DNA of 64,000 nt, taken from NCBI GenBank assembly GCA_032622095.1, contig CP136064.1, positions 277,909,614-277,973,613 on the forward strand, read 5' to 3'. Positions within the stretch are counted from its first letter, which is position 1, and every line of letters begins with the position of its first letter. This document shows, in pieces, positions 52,530 through 62,867 of the stretch. A program made the translations under genes and the position numbers. This DNA is from Siphonodentalium dalli. Taxonomy: Eukaryota; Mollusca; Scaphopoda; Gadilida; Siphonodentaliidae. Below the pieces are notes generated by a model. That model saw only the letters and a program-made list of their open reading frames with translations, was not told the origin of the DNA and searched no databases.

Positions 52530-53149
52530 CAAGCTTGGTTATAGTGTGTCTGACATTTGCAGGGGTGAATTTAGTGACCCTATCCCACACAGTGTACAGT
52601 ATTGCCCTAAGTAATCGACTCCTTAACCACAGCAGAATTATGGGTAACTTTTCAGGATTTAGTCGGAAATATGGCTTGTTGCCATTCATCGGAAAGCTCT
52701 CGGGGAGAGCTTTCCGATGAATGGCAACAAGCCATATTTCCGACTAAATCCTGAAAAGTTACCCATAATTCTGCTGTGGTTAAGGAGTCGATTCCTTTGG
52801 GCAATACTGTACTAGCATTACTAAATTCACCCTCTGGGAATCTCATTCTTATTAGACCTCAACTGCTATGGGGGTCCTAGTTGAAATTGGTGATGTTTAC
52901 CCACTAGTCACCTCGATTGTAAAATTTATCTTCTGCAAATTAAGTGATGTAGAAACTAAACAGAAGAGAAATTGTAACTAAAAACAATGTTAATTTGAGA
53001 CTATTGAAACTTCTCAGAAGATGAGGCCGAAGCAGAATGAGGTTTCCAGAAAGTGAATTTGGTGATGCTAGCCCGCTGTGTGGGATAGCTTCACTAACTT
53101 CACCCTCTGAGGACCTCATTCTGCGAATGACACACTATATCCAGACTTG
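52530..53149. mobile_element. Family C MITE split by a family B insertion
   Basis: CAAGCTTGGTTATAGTGTGT to CCAGACTTG with 8-bp flanks TTTGCTGC (52522-52529) and TTTACTGC (53150-53157), seven of eight matching. The left hairpin is interrupted at 52597-52809. Confidence 0.92.
52597..52809. mobile_element. Family B MITE nested in family C
   Basis: TA at 52595-52596 and 52810-52811. Mirrored terminal change CAGTATTGCCC and GGGCAATACTG. The arms are otherwise intact; 213 bp. Confidence 0.97.
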
Positions 53150-53915
53150 TTTACTGCTTAGTTTCGGATCAGCCGCGATCACGATGTGCCCGAGGACAAT
53201 ATTTATAACCAAATTTAGATTCAGTGTGACGCGATGGCCCGCGATGTCCATCTCCGAGAGATACAGAAAGCACACGCTGATTTCTATTTCTATGAGTTCG
53301 TTGATTGCATGTAAATACTTGCTGTTGGGCAATTCACCTTACACCATAAAGTATGTGTGGTACGTGAGTTAACCCTTTACCCAACAGAAGGGCCCTGTGC
53401 CAATGCATTCTCTTATATATGCGAGTCGACCATAGGTCGCCTCGCATATATAAGAGAATGCATTGGCTTAACACATTAAAATTATAAAATTGTTAAAGAA
53501 TGTAAGAAAAAATGGTAAAAAGTGTTAAAAAAAGATTTTTTTTAGGCCAATGCATTCTCTTATATATGCGAGGCGACCTATGGTCGACTCGCATATATAA
53601 GAGAATGCATTGGCACAGGGCATAACTGTAACTATCACAATGTGGTCAAGGAGCCGGTTCCAATGATATCCATATTTGTATGGTTCTATTAAGACAGACC
53701 GAAGATATTTTAGGCTGTTGAAGCTTTATTTGGCCGATTTTGGCCGGTTTGTTGGGTAAAGGGTTAAGTCAGATAGCGACTGTTGGCGTGGTCTCATATT
53801 TGGTATGTCCATGCCTCAGTTTAGAGTGATAAAGAAACTTCTCCTCAACTTAAGCAAAACTTGTTGTTTAAAATGTACCTAAGCAAGAATTGACTTAGAC
53901 AAAAGGAACCAAATA
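53150..53915. repeat. Duplicated host block 1 of the 53-56 kb cluster
   Basis: It carries ATCACGATGTGCCCGAGGAC, then the GATGGCCCGC(G)ATGTCC and TACGTGAGTTAAGTCAGATAGC landmarks, with a family A element in the last TTAA. The same block without the insertion is at 54280-54600. Confidence 0.9.
53373..53763 (-). mobile_element. Family A TTAA MITE with empty-site paralog
   Basis: Filled site GTGAGTTAA...TTAAGTCAGATAGCGA; the empty paralog at about 54440 reads GTGAGTTAAGTCAGATAGCG. TTAA at 53369-53372 and 53764-53767. Confidence 0.99.
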
Positions 53916-53917
53916 TG

Positions 53918-54040
53918 ACAAAACATACCAATAACATAGGACAATACCAATAACACAGGACAAAACATACCAATAACATAGGACAAAGCATACCAATAAC
54001 AGGACAAAACGTACCTTTATCATTAGGTATGTTTTGTCCA
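53918..54040. repeat. ACAAAACATACCAATAAC array with inverted end
   Basis: About five units of GGACAAAACATACCAATAAC. An inverted copy (ATTAGGTATGTTTTGTCC, 54025-54042) follows, so the end can fold back on the array. Confidence 0.9.
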
Positions 54041-54129
54041 AACTTATTGGTCAGAACGTACTTACTTTTCTTTTACTCCAAAGAGAGATAACTCTATTCT
54101 GATATGGACTTCAGCAATTCCTTTAATAC

Positions 54130-54620
54130 ATTCTTTGACATGAGAAGTTTTGAACCTAGCCTATACTCTTAGTGAAAAAGTAACATTGCTTACTCCAGAT
54201 AAATTGTGCCAGACGATGTTGCTTAATAGCATTTCTATGCCATTAAAAACTCAGGGACGTCCTAATCATGTTGTGCCTGAGGATATGATGTTAATAACCA
54301 TACTTATATTCGGTGTGACACGATGGCCAGCAGTGTCCGTCTCCGAGAAAAACAGGAAGCCGTGATTTGTATGAGTTTGATGATTGCTTGTAATTTCTTG
54401 CCTTCGGACAATTCACCTTTCACCATAAAATGTGGTACGTGAGTTAAGTCAGATAGCGAGTGGTGGCGTGTTCTAATATTTGGTGTGTCCGTGCCTCAGT
54501 TTAGAGCAATAGATTTAAAAGTAACATTTCCCCAACTTTGTCAGCACTAATTAAGTAAGAACTTGTTGTTGAATGACATGAGAATCTTAAGTTCCGAACC
54601 TGGAATTATCTCCTGGTGAA
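54130..54620. repeat. Duplicated host block 2 of the 53-56 kb cluster (empty)
   Basis: It holds single TTAA targets corresponding to the insertions at 53373 (GAGTTAAGTCAG) and 55368 (GATGTTAATAACC). Confidence 0.9.
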
Positions 54621-54636
54621 AAAGTAAAATGAGCAA

Positions 54637-55253
54637 CAGTAATGCCCTAAATAATCTACTCCTTAACCACAGCAGAATTATGGGTAACTTTTTCAGGATT
54701 TAGTTGGAAATATGGCTTGGTTGCTATTCATCGGAAAGTTCTCAGTGGGTAACTTTTCAGGATTTAGTCGGAAATATGGCTTTTTGCCATTCATCGGAAT
54801 GCTCTGTTACCCATAATTCTGCTGTGGTTAACCCTTTACCCAACAGAACGGCCCTGTGCCAATGCATTCTCTTATATATGCGAGTCGACCATAGGTCGCC
54901 TCGCATATATAAGAGAATGCATTGGCTTAACACATTAACAATTATAAAATTGTTAAAGAATGTAAGAAAAAATGGTAAAAAGTATTAAAAAAAGATTTTT
55001 TTTAGGCCAATGCATTCTCTTATATATGCGAGGCGACCTATGGTCGACTCGTATATATAAGAGAATGCATTGGCACAGGGTATAACTGTAACTATCACAA
55101 TGTGGTCAAGGAGCCGGTTCCAATGATATCCATATTTGTATGGTTCTATTGAGACAGACCGAAGATATTTTAGGCTGTTGAAGCTTTATTTGGCCGGTTT
55201 TGGCCGGTTTGTTGGGTAAAGGGTTAAGGAGTCGATGATTTAGGGCATTACTG
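54637..55253. mobile_element. Family B MITE split by family A
   Basis: The left arm and a rearranged, partly duplicated centre run from 54637 to 54831. Family A then sits in the arm's own TTAA (GTGGTTAAGGAGTCG). The right terminus resumes at 55228 and ends CATTACTG, with TA after. A is therefore younger than B here. Confidence 0.95.
54832..55223 (-). mobile_element. Family A TTAA MITE nested in family B
   Basis: 392 bp, TTAA at 54828-54831 and 55224-55227. Every other family B copy provides the empty target GTGGTTAAGGAGTCGA. Confidence 0.99.
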
Positions 55254-55259
55254 TACTCT

Positions 55260-55960
55260 GAACAAGTAAATTACGCCCAGCAAGTGTATGTCTCTTAATA
55301 GCATTTCTATGCCATAAAAAACTCAGGGTCCGTCCTAATCATGTTGTGCCTGAGGATATGATGTTAACCCTTTACCCAACAAACCGGCCAAAACCGGCCA
55401 AATAAAGCTTCAACAGCCTAAAATATCTTCGGTCTGTCTCAATAGAACCATACAAATATGGATATCATTGGAACCGGCTCATTGACCACATTGTGATAGT
55501 TACAGTTAGCCCTGTGCCAATGCATTCTCTTATATATGCGAGTCGACCATAGGTCGCCTCGCATATATAAGAGAATGCATTGGCCTAAAAAAAATCTTTT
55601 TTTTAACACTTTTTACCATTTTTTCTTACATTCTTTAACAATTTTATAATGTTTAATGTGTTAAGCCAATGCATTCTCATATATATGCGAGGCGACCTAT
55701 GGTCGACTCGCATATATAAGAGAATGCATTGGCACAGGGCCCTTCTGTTGGGTAAAGGGTTAATAACCAAACTTAGATTCGGTGTGACATGACGGCCAGC
55801 ATTGTCTGTCTCCGAGAAAAACAGGAAGCCGTGATTTGTTGAGTTTGTTGATTGCTTGTAATATCTGGCATTTCAAACAGGAAAATTGACCACAGTATAG
55901 GACATCAGTTAAGTCAGTCAGATAGTAAATGTTGACATGGTCTGATTTTTATTACAACCA
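55260..55960. repeat. Duplicated host block 3 of the 53-56 kb cluster
   Basis: It matches 54205-54470 (TAGCATTTCTATGCCAT, AACTCAGGG, CGTCCTAATCATGTTGTGCC, TGAGGATATGATGTTAATAA). Interrupted by family A at 55368. Confidence 0.9.
55368..55759 (+). mobile_element. Family A TTAA MITE with empty-site paralog
   Basis: TTAA at 55364-55367 and 55760-55763. The uninterrupted paralog at about 54280 reads GGATATGATGTTAATAACCA. Confidence 0.99.
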
Positions 55961-56244
55961 TTCCTTATTTTAAAGTCCTGATCGAATGGGAACTAGGCCC
56001 CTTCGAATCAATTCAATTTGATGGGATTTGAAATAGTTTGTCTGATTTGATTCCTGATTCAAATTTTATCAAATCATTTCCATAAGGTCGTTAATTCTCA
56101 TGGTTTCCACAAATTAAAATGTTTTTTTTTATTATTATTTTTGGTGCGAAGAGTCTTCAGGGTACTATACAGGGAACAACCGCATATACAAATAACACTG
56201 TCGCAAATGATTCATAAATAGACTGCTCAAACTGCAGGATTCCA
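55961..56244. other. Unassigned sequence with GATTTGATT-like repeats
   Basis: Short AATCAATTC and TTTGATGGGATTTGA motifs recur here and at 56880-56960, suggesting a diverged low-complexity repeat on both sides of a family C element. No gene. Confidence 0.45.
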
Positions 56245-56657
56245 AGAAAGTCTGAGTTTAGTGTGTCTGTCATTATTTGAAGAATGAGGTCCCCAGAGAG
56301 TGAATTTAGTGACGCTATCCCACATAGTGAGCTTGCATGAAGTTGCATCACTAAATTCACCCTCTGGGGACCTCATTCTGCTTAGGCCTCATCTTCTGGA
56401 AACTTTCTTTATTATCAAATTTCTATAGAAACTTCTTCTATAGATTAAATTTTTTGTTTACTTTAGTTTCTCTATATCCCATAATTGGAAGACGACAAAT
56501 TGCATAATCGAGGTTCCCAATGGGTGTTCATCACAATATTCACCAGCTGGGAATCGATCTGAGTCTATATGCCTCACATAGCAGATGAGGCCATGCTGAA
56601 GAAGTTCCCCTTTGGGGACCTCATTCTGCAAATGACAGGCACACTAAACTCGGGATT
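56245..56657. mobile_element. Family C MITE
   Basis: AAAGTCTGAGTTTAGTGTGT to CACTAAACTCGGGATTG. The flank CTCAAACTGCAGGATTCCAA GAAA on the left is repeated after the element (CTTCAACTGCGGGATTCCAA GAAA, 56671), a duplication much longer than 8 bp. Confidence 0.85.
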
Positions 56658-56987
56658 GAATAATGAATGCTTCAACTGCGGGATTCCAAGAAATGCATAT
56701 ATTCAATAGGATACAAATGACAGATTAGATGGTTTATTTCACAGAAGACCCTTAATATCCTTAGGTAATACAAAATCCATTGATGATATCTTATTTGTAT
56801 GATGTTTTCATTCATTATGGCTACCGATTTATATGTTCTATGAATTGTTCTGTATCTTCACTCATGATACACTTTAGACAACGAATCAATTTTAGATTCA
56901 ATGCGATTTTGAATCTATTGCCTGATTTGATTTTAGATTCTATTCAAAATGAAAATCCCTGATTCGTAGAGCCTTAAAAGGAACTTA
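56658..56987. other. Unassigned sequence
   Basis: No gene is supported. A 60-codon frame at 56780-56962 lies in AT-rich sequence with no recognised domain. Confidence 0.4.
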
Positions 56988-57138
56988 CAGTAATGTCCTA
57001 AATAATCGACTCCTTAACCACAGCAGAATTATGGGTAACTTTTCAGGATTTAGTCAACAAGCCATTTTCCAACTAAATCCTGAAAAGTTACCCATAATTC
57101 TGCTGTGGTTAAGGAGTCGATTATTTAGGGCATTACTG
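56988..57138. mobile_element. Family B MITE lacking most of the central stem
   Basis: TA at 56986-56987 and 57139-57140. About 60 bp of the inner palindrome, mostly from the left arm, is deleted, leaving 151 bp. Confidence 0.95.
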
Positions 57139-57288
57139 TACTTGAGATCGGTGGGATTGAATGGTCTATTCTGATAATATATGCAGATGACAGGCAGAGA
57201 AACAACCTATTTTCATTTACATAATATTATTAATTATTTTTTATTAAATTTTAACAATTGTTACATCATAACATGATAGGTACATTAA

Positions 57289-59223
57289 CCTTAGGTTCTC
57301 CCAGTCAATTAAAAGGTCTACATCGGAATGGTCTATTATTCATTTGGAGGAAAGTTAAGTTGATAAAAGCAGACGACAGATTAATAAAAGTGCAGAACGA
57401 GTCCTATTGATTGAGGGAAATGTTTAGATAATAAGTTCAACAAATGACCTATTGTTGAACTTATTATCTGAACATTTCCTATGGGATAACTACTCCTCAA
57501 TGATGTTTTAGTATAGAAAGGGTTAAACTTATTATCTGACCATTTCCTATGGGATAACTACTCATCAATGATACTATAGTATAGAAAGGGTTAAACTTAT
57601 TATCTGAACATCTCCTAAGGGATAACTACTCATCAATGATGCTTTAGTATAGAAAGGGTTAAACTTATTATCTGAACATTTCCTATGGGATAACTACTCA
57701 TCAATGATGCTTTAGTATAGAAAGGGTTAAACGTATTATCTGAACATTTCCTATGAGATAACTACTCCTCAATGATGTTTAATATAGAAAGGGTTAAAAT
57801 TATTAACTGAACATTTCCTATGAGATAACTACTCATCAATGATGCTTTAGTATAGAAAGGGTTAAACTTATTATCTGAACATTTCTTATGAGATAACTAC
57901 TCATCAATGATGCTTTAGTATAGAAAGGGTTAAACTTATTATCTGACCATTTCCTATGGGATAACTACTCATCAATGATGCTTTAGTATAGAAAGGGTTA
58001 AACTTATTATCTGACCATTTCCTATGGGATAACTCCTCATCAATGATGCTTTAGTATAGAAAGGGTTAAACTTATTATCTGAACATTTCTTATGAGATAA
58101 CTACTCATCAATGATGCTTTAGTATAGAAAGGTTTAAACTTATTATCTGAACATTTCCTATGAGACAACTACTCATCACTGATGCTTTAGTATAGAAAGG
58201 GTTAAACTTATTATCTGAACATTTCCTATCGGATAACTACTCATCAATGATGCTTTAGTATAGAAAGGGTTAAACTTAGTATCTGAACATTTCCTATGGG
58301 ATACTACTCATCAATGATACTTTGGTATAGAAAGGGTTAATCTTATTATCTGACCATTTCCTATTGGATAACTACTCATCAATGATGCTTTAGTATAGAA
58401 AGGGTTAAACTTATTATCTGAACATTTCCTATGGGATAACTACTCATCAATGATGATTTAGTATAGAAAAGGTTAAACTTATTATCTGAAACATTTCCTA
58501 TGGGATAACTACTCATCAATGATGATTTAGTATAGAAAGGGTTAAACTTATTATCTGAAACATTTCCTATGGGATAACTACTCATCAATGATGCTTTAGT
58601 ATAGAAAGGGTTAGACGTATTATCTGAACATTTCCTATGAGATAACTACTCATTGATGATGCTTTTGTATAGAAAGGGTTAAACTTATTATCTGACCATT
58701 TCCTATGAGATAACTACTCATCAATGATGCTTTAGTATAGAAAGGGTTAAACTTATTATTTGAACATTTATGGATAACTACTCATCAATGATGCTTCAGT
58801 ATAAAAGGGTTAAACTTATTATCTGAACATTTCCTATGGGATAACTACTCATCAATGATGCTTTAGTATAGAAAGGGTTAAACTTATTATGTGAACATTT
58901 CCTATGAGACAACTACTCATCACTGATGCTTTAGTATAGAAAGGGTTAAACTTATTATCTGAACATTTCCTATGGGATAACTATATATATACTCATCAAT
59001 GATGCTTTAGTATAGAAAGGGTTAAACTTAGTATCTGAACATTTCCTATGGGATACTACTCATCAATGATACTTTGGTATAGAAAGGGTTAAACTTATTA
59101 TCTGAACATTTCCTATGGGATAATGACTCATCAATGACACTCTAGTATAGAAAGGGTTAAACTTATTATCTGAACATTTCCTATGGGATAACTACTCATC
59201 AATGATGCTTTTGTATAGAGAAT
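57289..59223 (-). mobile_element. Family D element with 68-bp satellite core, reverse orientation
   Basis: TTAA at 57285-57288 and 59224-59227. The single-copy half (57289-57455: GGTTCTCCCAGTCAATTAAA, AAAAGCAGACGACAGATTAA, the loop AACAAATGACCTATTGTTGA) is followed by about 26 units of TTTAGTATAGAAAGGGTTAA ... CTACTCATCAATGATGC. Private variants recur about 743 bp apart (58162 with 58906; 58308 with 59050), revealing a higher-order duplication of about 11 units. Confidence 0.92.
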
Positions 59224-59227
59224 GTTA

Positions 59228-60060
59228 AAGTGCATCATTCATTTTTCCACTTGAATGCCTCTCTTCCGTTATCGTCATTCTCAGGCTGAGAAATCTTTGA
59301 TGAGTGCCGCTTGAGCTGAGGAAGAAAATCATTCCGAACAATTGTCTTCCTCATAAGGAAAGGAATTATTCACGGATTTTGTTTTTATTCCACAGAGAAT
59401 CGGGGAAAATAAAGCATAAAATGGTTTTCCTTCCCATGATGCCTCCAGGGATACGTTTTCTAATTACTATTTTCGCACTAATCAAGTAACAAAATTACCT
59501 GCTACCAAATAGGGATCTCCGTGCAGAAAATAACTTGCTCTTTTTAAGTTGTGGGACAATTCCAGATCGTGGTGGCCAGGAAGATCTGTGTACCTTAATA
59601 TAATATTCTCCCTGCTTACAATGACAGACTGTCTTCAATAATATAGACTTCACAATTAGCTTTAAAATGAGCTTGAACTATTTAGACTTGCCAGAGATCT
59701 TGAAAATGAGCTTGAATAATTTATATTTGCCAATGAGCTTGCATTATTTAGACTTGCTAATGAGCTTGAAAATGATGACCAGGATAAGAAATGGGAGGAA
59801 GCCTAGAGGGCGACTTGGGAGACAGGGACCCGCAGACTACACCAAAGCATATTCAGGTGTTTCTTATGGGACCGAGGGTTATTTATGTTACAGACTCGGA
59901 CAAACAAACCAGAAAAGTCAATATATTTGCAATGGAATCAGGACTGTATTATAAAATCACCAGTATCTACATTGGGGCAAAATATATGAAGAAAATAAAT
60001 TTTGTCTTTTCTCTCTTTGCACCTGTAATCATTTAAAATCTATTGGTCCCATCTTAAGCG
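59228..60060. other. Unassigned interval
   Basis: A short degenerate repeat (AATGAGCTTGAA.TATTTA.A, TTGCCA) lies at 59668-59780. Frames at 59304 and 59667 have no recognised domain. No gene is supported. Confidence 0.45.
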
Positions 60061-60075
60061 CAACATAGTGTTTTA

Positions 60076-60195
60076 AGCGCCACAACCATAGGGAGGGAGG
60101 GTTGTGTGATTGGGGATTAAAGAACCATAGGGAGGGAGGGTTGTGTGATTGGGGATTAAAGAACCATGGGGAGGGAGGGGTGTGGGACTGGGGAT
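60076..60195. repeat. 41-bp purine-rich repeat, 3 copies
   Basis: The unit is AACCATAGGGAGGGAGGGTT plus GTGTGATTGGGGATTAAAG. GGGAGGGAGGG runs could form G-rich structures. Confidence 0.92.
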
Positions 60196-60345
60196 TAAGG
60201 AACATTGAGTGGGCAATATATCCAGCAATACACAAGTCACAGCACTATAAAACACTTCACTTTTAATCAGCCCTATCTAGGGGGAGAAAATTCATACAGA
60301 TACCCAGCACTATACTGACATTAAAACAGCCAGCATCTGATATAT
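60182..60345. repeat. Two-copy segment, copy 1
   Basis: Partner of 61436-61598: AAGGAACATTGAGTGGGCAA, ATAAAACACTTCA.TTTTAA, GAGAAAATTCATACAGATAC CCAGCACTA and TAAAACAGCCAGC. Moderately diverged. Confidence 0.88.
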
Positions 60346-60568
60346 TGTAAGATTTTCCCATAGCCACTGTTTTGGAATGAGAAGTGTTTACAGTAAACTA
60401 CAAAATCCTTATGATGTTCGGACATTAAATGTTCTATTTATCATGTTTACATTTTAGAGGGACACAAAAAACTAGTTTTGTTAAAGGTACACAATCCGAT
60501 TCGATGGTCCCCATATAATCAGATTCCAACAACAACAACAACATTTTTAGAAATGCCGCTTTAGTTAT

Positions 60569-60672
60569 CAGAGAGCTTTCTGATGAATGGCAACAATCCA
60601 TATTTCCGAGTAAATCCTGAAAAAATACCCATAATTCTGCTGTGGTTAAGGAGTCGAGTATTTAGAGCATTT
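60569..60672. mobile_element. Family B MITE, right half
   Basis: GAGAGCTTTCTGATGAATGG to GGAGTCGAGTATTTAGAGCA. The left arm is missing and the right terminus is degraded. Confidence 0.85.
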
Positions 60673-60694
60673 TCATATTTAGTTTTCAACAGAA

Positions 60695-61198
60695 CAGAGC
60701 AGTAAACGATGTTGAATAATATTATTTATGTTGTTGTAACTGGAGGTTGTTAAGTAATATTATTTATGTTGTTGTTGTAACTTGAGGTCGTTAAATACTT
60801 TTATTTATGTTGTTGTAACTGGAGGTCGTTAAATGCTTTTATTTATGTTGTTTCTGGAGGTCGTTAAATAATTTAAAATAATATTATTTATGTTGTTGTT
60901 GTAACTGGAGGTCGTTAAATACTTTTATTTATGTTGTAACTGCAGGTCGTTAAATAATTTTATTTATGTTGTTGTTGTAACTGGAGGTCGTTAAATAATA
61001 TTATTTATGTTGTTGTAACTGGAGGTCGTTAAATAATATTATTTATGTTGTTGTTGTAACTGGAGGTCATTAAATAATATATTTATGTTGTTGTTGTTGT
61101 TGTTGTAACTGGAGGTTATTAAATAATATTATTTATGTTGTTGTTGTTGTTGTTGTAACTGGAGGTCGTTAAATAATATTATTTATGTTGTAACTGGA
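60695..61198. repeat. About 41-48 bp array with embedded GTT microsatellite
   Basis: About 12 units of GTAACTGGAGGTCGTTAAAT plus AATATTATTTATGTTGTTGT. Unit length varies because the (GTT)n part has 1 to 6 repeats. Confidence 0.93.
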
Positions 61199-61282
61199 GA
61201 TCTGACTACATCTTGAAACCTTCAAAAATGATTACATTGGATGAATTGGTGGCGGATTTTCCTGTTACTATCAAATTCTCTT

Positions 61283-61304
61283 GGGGGGGGGGGGGGGGGG
61301 GGGG
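61283..61304. repeat. Poly-G run (22)
   Basis: A homopolymer tract; its length is uncertain in any assembly. The surrounding frame is disrupted by it and is not supported. Confidence 0.92.
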
Positions 61305-61435
61305 TAGGGCATTTACTGACTACTCTACCCAGGTACCTAATTCATGTTTTGTTTTGGAGATTTTAAAATTTACACGATATCAAATAGCAAATAATGCTCA
61401 TGTATATAAGTAAATGTATCACCCACAACCATCCG

Positions 61436-61598
61436 AGGAAGGAACATTGAGTGGGCAACATGTCCCACAATACACAGCTCACAGGACGATAAAACACTTC
61501 AATTTTAATCTGCCTTATCATAGCCGAGAAAATTCATACAGATACCCAGCACTACTGACATATTAAAACAGCCAGCCTCTAATATCGTAAGATTTTAC
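61436..61598. repeat. Two-copy segment, copy 2
   Basis: Partner of 60182-60345. The array, the family B half copy and the poly-G run lie between them. Confidence 0.88.
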
Positions 61599-62806
61599 TT
61601 GTTAAGTGTGAGACCCGGTGTGCTATTTTCCCATCACTTCTCTGTGATAAACCTCAAGTGTTTTGTGTATTCATAGTGTTATAAGGGAGCATTGTTTTTT
61701 GCTCTTATCGTTTCCACTCCCCGTGCGATGAAGCTGATTCACAGCTGTTCGTCGTCTCGTCCTACTCTCGGGTGGTTTGTTTAGATTGTTCACTTTATTC
61801 TGCCTCAAGATGTTTCATAACACTGGATATAATCTTTTAATATTTCCACATACAGAACTTTTCGTTTCTTTTGGAGTGTTTTGAATTCTACGGATTCCTG
61901 GAATAACTTCAATCATAACAATTCATTCGGAAATAATTAAAATTCTGGAGTGGGATCTGGAGCTGGCATCTGGAGTTGGAATGTATATTTTGCTTACAGC
62001 TTTCTAGCTTCTTGGATTGATATTTATTTGGATTGGATGTTTCTTTGAGTTGTTTGACAAATGCATCTTAAAATCAGTCAATAACCACAAATTTTGACAA
62101 AATGTTCTTATCATTATCAAAATATAATATGAAATTGTCAAAATATAATACATGAAATTGGTACATTTTTAGAGAATATCTTTTCTTTTTTTTAATCTCT
62201 GTACATGTATTTTCACTCACCGCATACATGTGGATGTGACAGTGTTCAGTAAGTGCTACAGTTACATTCTAATTCTGTTAATTTCCTTCTTCAAATGGAT
62301 GAGTTCATGATTATAGAATGTACAATGCTCACTGCAAATAGTTTGACATGAAAAGGAAAATTCTTGTGGATATAAATGTAGGAAAATGTCAAGATGGAAT
62401 TTCTTATAAGAGATAAATTGATGAAGCCTAAAGGGATGAAGTGAGTACCTGTATTCATATCTTCTATTATATATTTTGGAAATTCGTTCTGTATGTATGT
62501 ATGTATGTGTGTTATAGACTCGAAAACTGCTGGACCAATCTGACTCTAATTTGGTATTTGGCCTACTTTGATCTGGGGAACAATATGGGCAGGTCCAATT
62601 TCATGTGTGAATGTGTCCTTGACCTCGCTCATATACGTTCATATAGGCATGTTTCTGACAAAGAATTAATCCCTAAATAGCCCAGACTAAGGCAGGCACA
62701 TCAGCTAGTATTATATAAATACAGACCCAATTTCATGAGTATATCCCATCAGACCGGCCTGGCGATCTCGTTTATGATCTTATAAAGGAGGAATTATAGA
62801 TATATT
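61599..62806. other. Unassigned interval, no repeat recognised
   Basis: One of the longest stretches without a recognised mobile element. 61620-61820 has many CG dinucleotides (CTCCCCGTGCGATGAAGCTG, CGTCGTCTCGTCC) compared with the flanks. A GTAT microsatellite lies at 62493-62507. 62515-62680 (GACTCGAAAACTGCTGGACC onward) resembles dispersed non-coding repeats but has no second copy here. No open frame is convincing. Confidence 0.45.
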
Positions 62807-62863
62807 TTAACCCTTTTATGACGGAACTGTGCTAGTGCAGCATTACAGATCCTGTGCCAGAGC
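62807..62863 (+). mobile_element. Family E MITE, left-end fragment
   Basis: TTAACCCTTTTATGACGGAA, GTGCTAGTGCAGCATTACAG ATCCTGTGCCAG, then a switch to a poly-C tract in place of the hairpin. Confidence 0.8.
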
Positions 62864-62867
62864 GCCA

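Noticed and set aside
62515-62760. Coding exon or transposon domain
   Set aside because: The frame is short and ends soon after the GTAT microsatellite, with no motif recognised.
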